The notes under the pieces: model-generated
What the model saw: the letters and a program-made list of their open reading frames with translations, nothing else
Database searches by the model: none
What the model was told of the DNA's origin: nothing
Translations under genes and position numbers: made by a program
Part shown: in pieces, positions 43,717 to 53,264 of the stretch
Position numbering within the stretch: position 1 is the first letter of the stretch
How the letters are laid out: each line of letters begins with the position of its first letter
Assembly: GCF_009183415.1 (NCBI RefSeq)
Contig: NZ_WEHU01000002.1
Span: forward strand, 124,001 to 188,000
Direction of reading: 5' to 3'
Source of the DNA: Bacillus sp. B1-b2
GTDB taxonomy: Bacteria; Bacillota; Bacilli; Bacillales; Cytobacillaceae
Length of the DNA stretch: 64,000 bases

Positions 43717-46700
43717 TTCCTTGGAGAATGTCCTTTTCAGGTATTCGTGATTATCGACCAGAGCAGATTGATTTATCGGGAATGGACAATCATATTATGA
43801 TTACAGGTCCGAATGGTGCAGGGAAGTCTACGGTCACGTATGCAATCGGTGCAGTCCTTTATTCGTCAAAAGTAGATATTGAAGGATTAAAATCTCGCAA
43901 TCTATTACCTGATCAAACCTGGAAAGCACAAATTGCTTTAGTCTTCAAAAATGAAGGAGAAATGAAAATTGATGCAGCAACCTTCATCCAATTTACGCTA
44001 AGAATGGTTCAGGAACCTGGTCAGCCTATAAAAAAAGAGTATTCCATCTCAATGGGTGAAGATATAGATCAATGGGAGAATACAATTAAATACACATCTG
44101 GGGATCGTCAATTTAATTTTACTGCCTATAAAAAGGATCTACTCTATAAATATAAAATAGATCCTGATTCCTATTATCTTATTTGGTATCAGCAAGAGGT
44201 TAATCAATTTGCGGTGATGAATCCGGAAGAAAGGTTTCGAATTTTTAGCGAGATGCATGGAATTGATCAAACCCAACGTGAATGGGAAGAGAGTATGGAG
44301 AAGCTAAAGGAAACGACTGAAACCCTTAGGACAGCAAAATATAGCGTGGATAATAAAAAATTAGAGTTACAAATTAGCAAGAGTCAAATGGAGAGATATC
44401 AAAGTAATCAAGAACGTCTAATAAATGGTGCGAGTCAATATATTGAATCTCTTTTACAATTAGAAGTGTCTTTGAAGAAAGAAATCAAGGTGTTGGAAGG
44501 AATCGTAATAGAGCTTTCCTCTCAAATGGAAGAAGTAAAAGATGGAATCTCATTTAAACAAGATAAGAAAGATAAGCTAGCAGAGCAATTAACTAAACTT
44601 TCTTTGGAAAAAGAAGAGTTAGAGGATATTCAAAATGATGCAGAAGATTCACTAGAAATCTTAAATACAACTATTCAAGATAAAAAGAAAGCTATTGTTG
44701 AGTTAGAAACAGAACTGGAGGACTTAACCAAACGAAAGAGCCAGATTACCCGCTCGGAAAAAGAAGTGCATGCTGAGATCATTCGTTTGAAAAAAGAAAT
44801 CGAAAACACGAGCGATCAATTCGCGGAGGCAATAGAGCAACACAAACAGCGAAGTCAGTCACACCGTGATTTATTGAGTGAAATCGCTAAATTAGAGTAC
44901 CAGGTAAATGAAGATAAACTAACATATGAAAAACATAGTAAAAGATTAGAAGAATATAAAAGTAGTCATGCAGTTTCACATACGATCCATAAATTTGAGC
45001 AAGAAATAGTCTCTTTTAAAAATGAACATCTTGCTTTAACAAACGGTGTTCAAGAGCTAAAAAAGGAAAGAGAATTATTGTTAGACAACCGTGATTTATC
45101 TAAGCGTCAAAGTGAGTCATTATCCTATCTACGTTCACATAATATGAAAGCTTATCCTCTTCGTGAATTAGTAGAATTGGATGAACATGCGCTACTGAAA
45201 GATGAGAGAATATTTAATGCGATTAAATATACGATTTTTTTTCAAGGGAAACATATTGCTCCTCCTAACGATCTTTACCATGTTCCATTAATGGAAGTGA
45301 TACCGGATCGTTCTGTTGATGTAATACCTGAAATTCATTTGAAAGTGAAGGAAGGAATTAAGAATGAGGAAATTCCACATGCAATCAAAGCTTTGTGGTG
45401 GGCAGGACAATTTTTCAAAAATGGTCCTATTAAGATAGTAAATGGAATCTTACATGATTCAATGGGGCTTCGTGGACAGCAGGAAAAAGAACGCTATATT
45501 CTGAGTAAGAAAGCAATGCAAGCTAGAAAACAAGAAGTTGAAAAACTAATTTCAACAAAAGAAGCACGAATATTAGAGTTAGATAAACTTATCGAGACTA
45601 ACACTAAAATGTCCCAACAACTAAATCGAATTATTCAGTTTGTAAGAGAAGCAGAAGCGTTTATGGCTACAGACTATGAGCGTCAAAGTCGTATCAAACA
45701 ATTAGAAGAGGAACAAAAGACTTTATTAGAACTTGAAACATTACTGTCGGAGCTTGATGGAAAAAGGACAAACCTAAATGTTCAGTTGCTACAACTTCAA
45801 GCTAATCTGGATGCTGTAAAAGAAGCAGCAGCATTTTACGAAGAGCTTGGAAAAATGAAAGGTAAGTATGATCATTTACTTGCTTTGAAAAATCAGTTCG
45901 TAGAGTTAGACAAGCAGTATAAACAGCAGGTTGCAAATCTGGATGTTCTGGATAGTGACATGACTATGGTGGAAAGTAAGCTTAAGAAGCTAAAGCGTAA
46001 TGTTGAACAACTTGGTGAGGACATTGAAGAATCCAATAGGGACTTAACTAGAACAAAGAACCAACAGATCAATAAAGTAGAAGAAAAGGATTTAGCTGCC
46101 CAGGAGCTTGTTGGATATATACAGGAAATAACAGAAATGAAAGTGATAGTTCCTAAAATTTATTCAGAGATTATAAGTGGTCTACTGAATGACCAACAAC
46201 CATCTTTAACGAGCTTAAAAAACAAACGGGAAGATGGAAAAATTATATTTGAAGCTGCAAGAAGAGAGCCAGATATTGACCCCGCAGCACCTGAAAATTA
46301 TGAAGCCGTTAAGCAAGAATTTGAACGACTAGAGAATGAGTTTAAGCGTACAAATATTTTACTTGAGCAAGATAGAGATAGAGCTGAACAACTCAAGGAC
46401 AAGCTAGAAACTACGATTAATATGCGAGTGACAGAAATACGTAGAAGATTTCAAACGTATATGAGCCACTTTCAATTTGAAGGGAATGTAGATTGGGAAT
46501 CTTTAGAAGATAAAAAGGGAAGAACACATTTTAAGTTATTCATAAAAGCTAGAAAAGAAGGGCATCGAGGGACTATGGAGGATGTTAGTACAAAGGCCCG
46601 AGGTGGAAAGGTAGGAAAAGGTGTATCAGGGGGAGAAGAATCCCTAAGTTCCCTTTTGTTTGCTTTGGCCCTACTTCAAAACTTATCCTTTAAACCAGGA

Positions 46701-46916
46701 TTTATTGTGCTAGATGAGTTCGACAGCGCTTTAGATGAAAATCGAAAATTAAAAGTGTTTGATCTGTATGTGCAAGAATTAAAGCGTAAGCTAATCATCC
46801 TTACACCAAAATCACATGAAGAAAATTATTTGCAACGCTTTTCGAAGGCGTTAATTATCCAACATGATCCGACTATTCCATCCAGCAAAATTGTTGGGAT
46901 AGTGAAAAAGGAGTAA
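43713..46916 (+). CDS. jetC: Wadjet JetC, SMC-like ATPase
   Basis: 1067-aa SMC/MukB-like motor. The N-terminal Walker A is GPNGAGKST at 32-40. Two long coiled-coil arms (about 200-430 and 580-860) flank a hinge-like region (about 455-560). The C-terminal signature is SGGEESLSSLLFALALL near 971-987, and Walker B is FIVLDEFDSALDE near 996-1008. It extrudes DNA loops until a plasmid-sized circle stalls it and JetD cuts. All motifs look intact. A length near 1.07 kaa is shorter than the type II JetC family recalled as over 1.3 kaa, so type III is favoured; this is inference. Confidence 0.92.
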   Translation: MIPWRMSFSGIRDYRPEQIDLSGMDNHIMITGPNGAGKSTVTYAIGAVLYSSKVDIEGLKSRNLLPDQTWKAQIALVFKNEGEMKIDAATFIQFTLRMVQEPGQPIKKEYSISMGEDIDQWENTIKYTSGDRQFNFTAYKKDLLYKYKIDPDSYYLIWYQQEVNQFAVMNPEERFRIFSEMHGIDQTQREWEESMEKLKETTETLRTAKYSVDNKKLELQISKSQMERYQSNQERLINGASQYIESLLQLEVSLKKEIKVLEGIVIELSSQMEEVKDGISFKQDKKDKLAEQLTKLSLEKEELEDIQNDAEDSLEILNTTIQDKKKAIVELETELEDLTKRKSQITRSEKEVHAEIIRLKKEIENTSDQFAEAIEQHKQRSQSHRDLLSEIAKLEYQVNEDKLTYEKHSKRLEEYKSSHAVSHTIHKFEQEIVSFKNEHLALTNGVQELKKERELLLDNRDLSKRQSESLSYLRSHNMKAYPLRELVELDEHALLKDERIFNAIKYTIFFQGKHIAPPNDLYHVPLMEVIPDRSVDVIPEIHLKVKEGIKNEEIPHAIKALWWAGQFFKNGPIKIVNGILHDSMGLRGQQEKERYILSKKAMQARKQEVEKLISTKEARILELDKLIETNTKMSQQLNRIIQFVREAEAFMATDYERQSRIKQLEEEQKTLLELETLLSELDGKRTNLNVQLLQLQANLDAVKEAAAFYEELGKMKGKYDHLLALKNQFVELDKQYKQQVANLDVLDSDMTMVESKLKKLKRNVEQLGEDIEESNRDLTRTKNQQINKVEEKDLAAQELVGYIQEITEMKVIVPKIYSEIISGLLNDQQPSLTSLKNKREDGKIIFEAARREPDIDPAAPENYEAVKQEFERLENEFKRTNILLEQDRDRAEQLKDKLETTINMRVTEIRRRFQTYMSHFQFEGNVDWESLEDKKGRTHFKLFIKARKEGHRGTMEDVSTKARGGKVGKGVSGGEESLSSLLFALALLQNLSFKPGFIVLDEFDSALDENRKLKVFDLYVQELKRKLIILTPKSHEENYLQRFSKALIIQHDPTIPSSKIVGIVKKE

Positions 46917-47033
46917 GACGTATAATTGACCTTAGTTTTTTAGTTTAATGTAAGAATTGTTGTATTTGAGAAACTCACTCACCAGCACCCTAAGTGTTGC
47001 CAAGTAATCTAATATTTCATTTTAAGTAGAAAA

Positions 47034-47058
47034 AAGGGACCAAAATACTTGGTCCCCA
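47034..47058. terminator. Terminator between jetC and the ABC-F gene
   Basis: GGGACCAA (47036-47043) pairs with TTGGTCCC (47049-47056). Reading the minus strand it is followed by TTTTTT, so it ends the ABC-F transcript. Confidence 0.85.
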
Positions 47059-47067
47059 TAATCTTAC

Positions 47068-48621
47068 TTAAAACACCTTCGTAGTCCAATCCTCACAATT
47101 CCAAATATCTGTCGCAATATCACGATAGAAGTCTGGTTCATGGGATACCATCAAGATACTTCCTTTATATGCTTTTAGAGCACGCTTCAATTCATCTTTT
47201 GCGTCTACATCTAAGTGATTGGTAGGCTCATCTAGAATCAATAAATTAGTTTCTGTGTTTAGAATTTTACACAATCTAACTTTAGCTTTTTCTCCACCAG
47301 AAAGGACTTCGACTTTACTTTCGATATGTTTAGTTGTTAATCCACATTTTGCAAGAGCAGCACGAACTTCAGCTTGGTTCATACCTGGGAATGTGCCCCA
47401 AATTTCTTCGATACAAGTGTTATAGTTGGATTCTTTAATTTCCTGCTCGAAGTAACCGATGTGTTGGTAATCTCCACGTTCCACGTTACCTGAAATAGGA
47501 TTAATCAAGCCCATAATACTCTTTAGAAGCGTAGACTTACCAATTCCGTTTGCTCCAACGAATGCAATTTTTTGTCCGCGTTCCATTTTTAAATTAAGAG
47601 GTCGAGAAAGTGGTTCGTTGTAACCAATTACAAGTTCTTCCGTCGTGAAAATCCAGCGACTAGCTGCACGAGCTTCTTTGAAATGAAATTCTGGTTTCGG
47701 TTTTTCTTTCCCTAATTCAATAATATCCATCTTGTCGAGTTTTTTCTGACGAGACATTGCCATATTACGAGTAGCAACACTTGCTTTGTTACGAGCAACG
47801 AAATCTTTTAGACCAGCAATTTCTTGTTGTTGGCGCTTGTAAGCAGATTCTAGCTGTTGTTTCTTCATTTCATGGATTTTTACGAAGTTATCATAATCAC
47901 CTGCATAGCGATTTAACTCTTGATTTTCCATGTGATAAATCAAGTTAACAACATTGTTCAAGAATGGAATATCATGTGAAATCAAGATAAATGCATTCTC
48001 ATAATCCTGTAAATAGCGCTTCAACCATTCAATATGCTGTTCATCTAAATAGTTCGTAGGCTCATCTAGTAATAGAATTTCAGGTTTTTCTAACAGTAGC
48101 TTAGCTAGTAACACTTTCGTACGTTGTCCACCACTAAGATCATCTACATCACGATCAAGTCCAACATCGTCTAATCCTAGACCACGAGCAACTTCCTCCA
48201 CTTTAGAATTAATTTGATAGAAATCATTACTATCTAAAGTTTCTTGTAGTTCTCCAACTTCTGCAAGTAATGCATCGATATCAGCACCTTCATCGCCCAT
48301 TTTTCCATAAAGTTCATTGATCTCTGCTTCAGCATCAAAAAGATATTGAAAGGCAGTACTTAAAGCGTCACGCATGGTAGAACCTTTTTGAAGAACAGCA
48401 TGCTGATCTAAATAACCAACACGAACTTTTCGTGACCATTGAACTTTCCCTTCGTCAGGTTGCAACTTCCCTGTAACAATATTCATAAAAGTGGACTTAC
48501 CTTCACCATTTGCTCCAACTAGTCCAACGTGTTCTCCTTTTAAAAGTCGAAAAGACACATCATTAAAAATAGCACGATCACCGAAACCGTGACTTAAATT
48601 TTGTACATTTAATACGCTCAT
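47068..48621 (-). CDS. ykpA: ABC-F ATPase, YkpA/YbiT-like translation factor
   Basis: 517-aa protein with two ABC domains and no membrane part. Walker A motifs are GANGEGKST near 37-45 and GANGIGKST near 353-361. Signatures are LSGGQRTKVLL and LSGGEKAKVRL, with Walker B LLLDEPTNYLDEQH and LILDEPTNHLD. A linker of basic helices separates them. Sequence and length match the YkpA/YbiT group of ribosome-associated ABC-F proteins, which act on stalled or initiating ribosomes. It does not resemble Vml/Vga-type resistance members by its linker. It marks the start of ordinary chromosome. AAGGAG lies before ATG 48621. Confidence 0.85.
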   Translation of the reverse strand: MSVLNVQNLSHGFGDRAIFNDVSFRLLKGEHVGLVGANGEGKSTFMNIVTGKLQPDEGKVQWSRKVRVGYLDQHAVLQKGSTMRDALSTAFQYLFDAEAEINELYGKMGDEGADIDALLAEVGELQETLDSNDFYQINSKVEEVARGLGLDDVGLDRDVDDLSGGQRTKVLLAKLLLEKPEILLLDEPTNYLDEQHIEWLKRYLQDYENAFILISHDIPFLNNVVNLIYHMENQELNRYAGDYDNFVKIHEMKKQQLESAYKRQQQEIAGLKDFVARNKASVATRNMAMSRQKKLDKMDIIELGKEKPKPEFHFKEARAASRWIFTTEELVIGYNEPLSRPLNLKMERGQKIAFVGANGIGKSTLLKSIMGLINPISGNVERGDYQHIGYFEQEIKESNYNTCIEEIWGTFPGMNQAEVRAALAKCGLTTKHIESKVEVLSGGEKAKVRLCKILNTETNLLILDEPTNHLDVDAKDELKRALKAYKGSILMVSHEPDFYRDIATDIWNCEDWTTKVF

Positions 48622-48998
48622 TTTTTCTACTCCTTTTTTAATATCACATGTGGTTATCTTACTAGATTTTGACTACATTTTCTACTTGAAGTTATTTCTT
48701 GTTGAAAATGTACTATGATTTTTAGGCAAAAGAAGTCGTCCTCTTTTTAATTAGCTGAATTTATTGAATTATTTATACTTGGACATCCATAAATAGGGCA
48801 GAAGAGTACTAGTTAAAATAAGGGAATCACTAAAAGATGGAGTTTCGGTAATGGTATGAAGAATTCCCTACATATTCTAGCGAGTTTTAAGCAAAAGCTA
48901 TAAAGCTTATTTGATGTATAAAAATCATGCTAAAATCATTATATAAAGTAAATGGATGAAAAAAACAGATAATGCAAGTGGTGAGTGAGGGAAAAGAG
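48622..48998. other. Intergenic region, promoters for ABC-F and SWIM genes
   Basis: About 380 AT-rich bases between divergent genes. A TATATAAA-like box near 48941 could serve the SWIM gene. No ORF or hairpin of note was seen. Confidence 0.35.
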
Positions 48999-50663
48999 AT
49001 GAACATAAATAAATTTGAAAGTATGATAAATAAAACCATATTAGAAAGAGGGCGCAGCTATTATCTCGAAGGAAATGTAGTAGATGCGTATGAACAGCGA
49101 CAAAATGAATATGTCTTTCATATTGAAGGAAGCGATAGCTATGAGATAATCGTAGAAATCGGGAATGAAGGAGAGATTGTTTACTCTGAGTGTGATTGTC
49201 CCTATGATGGACCTGTATGTAAGCATGAAGTGGCAGCATATTTTCAATTATATGAGATGTTGAATCAAGATACTGCGAATGAGAAGAAACAAAATAAGAA
49301 GAAAAGAATAACCATTAACGAAGTTTTAACAAATCTATCAAAAGATGAATTAATCAATATCATTATAAATATCACAAACAAGGATGTTACATTAAAAAAC
49401 AGTCTCTTGGTGAAATACTCTAATGGAGACAGTGACCAGGAACTTAGGGCATGCAAGGAGTTAATAAATGGAATTATAAGAAAGTATACTGCTAGAGAAG
49501 GATTTATTAAGTATCGAGATACGAGTTTTTTTGTGAGAGAACTAGATGAAATAGCAGTAAAAGCTCTAAATACAGATAAAGTGTTAATTGCTCTGGACAT
49601 TGCATTCCTATTACTCGATGAAGCTATAGGTGCATTTCAATATGCTGATGACTCTGGTGGAGATATTGGTTGTCTTGTTACAGAAACTCTTGAAATAATC
49701 GAAGAGATAATCGATGGTCGCGAAGAATCAGCTCACCAAGAGTCACAACTATTTGAAAAGCTATTAGCAAAGACAGATAGTGAGATTTTTGAAGATTGGA
49801 TTGATTATAAAATTGAATTACTTGCTATATGTTTTGCATTTGCTGAGGATGAAGCATATAGACAGCAGTTAATAGATAGAATAGAGTCCAATATAAATGA
49901 ATCAACAACTGATCGATATGCTCATTATGGAAATGAAAGTATGCTTGATCTTTTGTTTCAGTTGATTGAGCATTATGGTACAAAAGAAGAAGTGGAACAA
50001 TTTATTTATCAACATCTCTCATTCTCATCTTTTAGAGAGAAGTTACTGAATAAGTACATGTTAGAGAAAAATTACGATAAAGTCATAAAATATGCTAAAG
50101 AAGGGGAAAAGCAGGATCAAGAATATCGTGGATTACTTTCTAAATGGAAGACATTCCGATATGAAGCTTACAAAAAACTTCACTTAAAAGAAGAACAGCA
50201 AGCATTAGCAAAGGAACTATTCTTTGATGGATATTTTGAATATTATCAAGATCTAAAAGAATTAGCGAAAAGTAACTTTGACGAATTCTATACAAACTTA
50301 AAAATAGAGTTAAAGGCTGGGAAAGGTTGGAATCATGAAAGTTTCTTCCTAAAAATAATCGAAGAAGAAAATGATATAGATGAGATCATGAATTTTGTCA
50401 GAAGTAATCCAAGATATGTAGAAGATTATGCAAAAATACTAGTAGTACATTTTAAAGAAGAAGTGTTAGAAAACTATAATAATTATATAAAAGCTAAAGC
50501 AAGTTCTGCCTCTAATCGAAAAGAATATCAAGGGATATGCCAAAAAATTAAGAAATACAAAGAAGTAGCAGGTCCTACAAAACAAGAAGAAATGATAAAC
50601 GAATTAATGGACATTTATAAGAAAAGACCAGCTTTTATTGATGAATTAGGAAAAGTAAGATAA
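48999..50663 (+). CDS. SWIM zinc-finger protein
   Basis: 554-aa protein starting at ATG 48999 (MNINKFESMIN), with GAGG eight bases upstream; a longer frame starts at 48972 without a site. The SWIM motif is ECDCPYDGPVCKHEVAAYF near residues 65-83 (C-x-C-x6-C-x-H). It is followed by a long helical repeat-like region. SWIM domains bind nucleic acid or protein. Bacterial SWIM proteins of this size are uncharacterised, and some accompany SNF2 helicases. No helicase is adjacent here. It is probably a chromosomal gene. Confidence 0.8.
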   Translation: MNINKFESMINKTILERGRSYYLEGNVVDAYEQRQNEYVFHIEGSDSYEIIVEIGNEGEIVYSECDCPYDGPVCKHEVAAYFQLYEMLNQDTANEKKQNKKKRITINEVLTNLSKDELINIIINITNKDVTLKNSLLVKYSNGDSDQELRACKELINGIIRKYTAREGFIKYRDTSFFVRELDEIAVKALNTDKVLIALDIAFLLLDEAIGAFQYADDSGGDIGCLVTETLEIIEEIIDGREESAHQESQLFEKLLAKTDSEIFEDWIDYKIELLAICFAFAEDEAYRQQLIDRIESNINESTTDRYAHYGNESMLDLLFQLIEHYGTKEEVEQFIYQHLSFSSFREKLLNKYMLEKNYDKVIKYAKEGEKQDQEYRGLLSKWKTFRYEAYKKLHLKEEQQALAKELFFDGYFEYYQDLKELAKSNFDEFYTNLKIELKAGKGWNHESFFLKIIEEENDIDEIMNFVRSNPRYVEDYAKILVVHFKEEVLENYNNYIKAKASSASNRKEYQGICQKIKKYKEVAGPTKQEEMINELMDIYKKRPAFIDELGKVR

Positions 50664-51071
50664 ATCTTGGAGAAAGACGGAAGAGATATAATTGATGAAG
50701 GAGAGAAATTTGTGTTCTTTCCTGATTTTTTTATGATAGTCACCTCTTTAATACGTCTACCATAGCAAGAATGTTCAATGCTGAAAATAATTATATATTC
50801 AAGATATTCTGTACTTCTATTCCCTCTTTTCTTTTCTCTCTTCTTTCTGTAAACTTTATTCTATCTCTTTTAAATACTAACCTACCTTTATAGAAAATGT
50901 GAGAGAAGGGAAATAGGTTGGAAAAAAGAGAATCCAACTATTAATAGGTTTTGATGAGCAGTAAAGCAGCATTATTTTTTTCTAATAAAAGATAGACGCT
51001 GTTACTAAACTAATAAGAGATATCTATCCCTTAATAATAAAATACTATTTAACAAATAAGGAGTTAATACA
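50664..51071. other. Intergenic region, nothing recognised
   Basis: About 410 bases with no convincing gene. A small hairpin GGTTGGA/TCCAACT lies near 50917-50940, without a T run. The ribosome site AAGGAG for the next gene is at the right end. Confidence 0.4.
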
Positions 51072-51551
51072 TTGGAAATCAAAGACATGTTTATTCGACT
51101 AAGATACGCGTTAGAAATAAAAAATAAAGAAATGGTAGAGATTTTTGAACTTGGCGGTGTGGAAATTACTGTCCCAGAAGTGATACAGCTACTGACAAAG
51201 TCAGAAGATGAAGAGGAAATGGAGCAAGTAAATGGTTCAACCAGTATGTTAGATTCCTTTCTAAATGGTCTTGTTATATATAAAAGAGGAAAACAAGAGC
51301 CTAAACCAGGGATGCCTCAACCTTCAAAAAGTAAGGAACATATCAATAACCTTCTTTTAAAAAGAGTGAAAATAGCCCTTTCCTTAACGACGGAAGATAT
51401 GTTGGATATATTCGAAAAGGCAGGAATCACGGTGACAAAAGGGGAATTAGGTGCCTTATTACGTAAAGAGGGACATAAAAATTATAAAGAGTGCGGAGAT
51501 AAATTTGCTAGAAACTTCTTAAAAGGACTTGCTATCCATTTAAGAGGATAA
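51072..51551 (+). CDS. DUF1456-family (YehS-like) protein
   Basis: 159-aa protein starting at TTG 51072, with AAGGAG nine bases upstream. Two tandem copies of the DUF1456 repeat are visible: FIRLRYALEIKNKEMVEIFELGGVEIT near 8-34 and LLKRVKIALSLTTEDMLDIFEKAGITVT near 95-122. The function of the family is unknown. It is 29 bases upstream of the metallopeptidase gene and probably cotranscribed. Confidence 0.85.
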   Translation: MEIKDMFIRLRYALEIKNKEMVEIFELGGVEITVPEVIQLLTKSEDEEEMEQVNGSTSMLDSFLNGLVIYKRGKQEPKPGMPQPSKSKEHINNLLLKRVKIALSLTTEDMLDIFEKAGITVTKGELGALLRKEGHKNYKECGDKFARNFLKGLAIHLRG

Positions 51552-51580
51552 TGCTAAGGAAGCTAATATAGGGTGATGAC

Positions 51581-52288
51581 ATGTTACATACTTACGATGG
51601 TAAAACAATAAGGTTTGAGATAAAGTATAAAAATCGAACTTCTATTGGAATTTCTATCAATAGCTATGGGGAAATTGAAGTTCAGGCTCCGAAAAAGACA
51701 CCTGATGAAAAAGTTCTACAAGTAATAGAAAGAAGTTGGGAACTTATTCAGGAAAAGCTAAAAGAATTTGAGGATAGGTGGAATGGTCCACAAGAAAAAG
51801 CTTATGAGAATGATGAGTCTTTTCTCTATTTAGGAAAAAGCTATCCTATAAAAATTGTTCAAGATAATAACATCGCGCAAGACCATGTAGTATTTGAAGA
51901 AGAGATATTATATGTATATGTAAAAAAGTTTGATGATGAAAAAATGAAACAAGCATTGAAACGATTTTATTATCAGCAGTGCAAAGCATTAGTAGAGAAG
52001 AGTATTTCTTCTTATCAAAGCAACTTCAAAACAAAACCCCGTTCTGTGCGAATCTCAGATAGTAAAACTACTTGGGGAACCTGTGATTCTAACCTTCAAT
52101 TAACTTTTAATTGGAGGTTAGCGATGGCTCCACTTGAGGTCATTGACTATGTAGTTATTCATGAGATGTGTCATATGTATCATATGAATCATGATCGCTC
52201 CTTTTGGCGATTGGTTGGTAGTATTATGCCAGATTATAAGGAGAAAGAGAACTGGTTGGCTTTTAGTAACTGGAAGATGACGGTATAA
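51581..52288 (+). CDS. SprT/YgjP-like zinc metallopeptidase (DUF45/M48)
   Basis: 235-aa protein of the YgjP-type DUF45 family. The zinc motif HEMCH is at 194-198, followed by the third ligand region H-x4-FW near 203-209. The SKTTWGTCDS strand that precedes the active site in this family is near 160-169. The family is thought to be a zinc protease, with substrate unknown. It is downstream of the DUF1456 gene and ends in a hairpin terminator. Confidence 0.9.
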   Translation: MLHTYDGKTIRFEIKYKNRTSIGISINSYGEIEVQAPKKTPDEKVLQVIERSWELIQEKLKEFEDRWNGPQEKAYENDESFLYLGKSYPIKIVQDNNIAQDHVVFEEEILYVYVKKFDDEKMKQALKRFYYQQCKALVEKSISSYQSNFKTKPRSVRISDSKTTWGTCDSNLQLTFNWRLAMAPLEVIDYVVIHEMCHMYHMNHDRSFWRLVGSIMPDYKEKENWLAFSNWKMTV

Positions 52289-52330
52289 AAGAGCAAAGAA
52301 AAAATTCTTCTTACACAGTTATAAATGAAT

Positions 52331-52366
52331 GTGCCACATACTTTAAGTGTGTGGTTTTATTTTATT
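52331..52366 (+). terminator. Terminator after the metallopeptidase gene
   Basis: CCACATAC pairs with GTGTGTGG around a short loop, followed by TTTTATTTTATT. Confidence 0.7.
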
Positions 52367-52574
52367 CATTTATTAAAAATATGAGCACTTAAATTCATGA
52401 TAGATACCGACTAAAGTAACAAGGTCAGAGGTTGTATTTTAACTGGTACAAACTCGATTCAAGCAAAATTATATTAATTCTAATAAATCACCCAATAATT
52501 TACGCTCCGAAAGTCTACCCATCATGTATACTATAAATATCCAATCTAGGAAATCCCTCCCTAGGAGACTTATC

Positions 52575-53264
52575 ATGAAAATCGATTGTTTAATAGTAGA
52601 TGACGAGATTGCTTTAGCTGAAACAACTAGTGAGTATTTTAATATGTTTGATGTAAAGACGGATTTTGTAACAAGTGCAGCAGAGTGTGAAGATTATCTA
52701 GTTAAAAATGAATCATCATTGATTCTTCTTGATATTAATTTGGGTAATTCTTCTGGATTTGATTTGTGTAAAAAGTTGCGCCAAACAACGCAGGTTCCCA
52801 TTTTATTTATCAGTGCTCGTTCTAGTGATGATGATGTTCTGATTGCTTTAAACATAGGTGGGGATGATTATATTCAAAAGCCTTATACACTTAGTATTTT
52901 ACTAGCGAAAGTGAAAGCCGTGCTAAAAAGATATGCAAGTGGTTCTAACAGTCAACAAGAAGTTTTACAGTTTGGGCATATTCTAATAGACACAAAGCTG
53001 CATCGTGTACGAGTAAATGGAAAGGATATTCCACTAAAAGCAATGGAATACAAACTTCTGTCTTATTTAGCAAAAAATAAAAACAGAATCATCACTAAGA
53101 ATGAATTGTTTCTTCAAGTATGGGGAGATTCTTTTGTAGGGGATGGGACTCTAAATGTACATATTCGACATTTACGTGAGAAAATCGAAAATGATCCAAA
53201 GAATCCGCAATATATCAAGACGGTATGGGGAACAGGATATGTTCTTGAGGATATCAATTCATGA
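52575..53264 (+). CDS. OmpR-family response regulator
   Basis: 229-aa regulator from ATG 52575 (MKIDCLIVDDE), with CTAGGAG upstream. The receiver domain has the acidic pair D9/D10, phospho-acceptor Asp53 in LLDINLG and Lys102 in the QKPYTL loop. The C-terminal winged helix (about 130-225) contains the usual IKTVWGTGYVLE end. It overlaps the kinase gene by 4 bases. Together with the kinase it likely controls the ABC exporter next to it. The leader sequence upstream has a decayed duplicate at 37.1 kb. Confidence 0.92.
   Translation: MKIDCLIVDDEIALAETTSEYFNMFDVKTDFVTSAAECEDYLVKNESSLILLDINLGNSSGFDLCKKLRQTTQVPILFISARSSDDDVLIALNIGGDDYIQKPYTLSILLAKVKAVLKRYASGSNSQQEVLQFGHILIDTKLHRVRVNGKDIPLKAMEYKLLSYLAKNKNRIITKNELFLQVWGDSFVGDGTLNVHIRHLREKIENDPKNPQYIKTVWGTGYVLEDINS

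Noticed and set aside
40324-46916. Housekeeping MukBEF or SMC condensin
   Set aside because: The Toprim-containing JetD in the same overlapping operon marks it as Wadjet.
47068-48621. Antibiotic-resistance ABC-F protein
   Set aside because: Its sequence and linker follow the YkpA/YbiT housekeeping group rather than Vml/Vga/Lsa-type resistance proteins.
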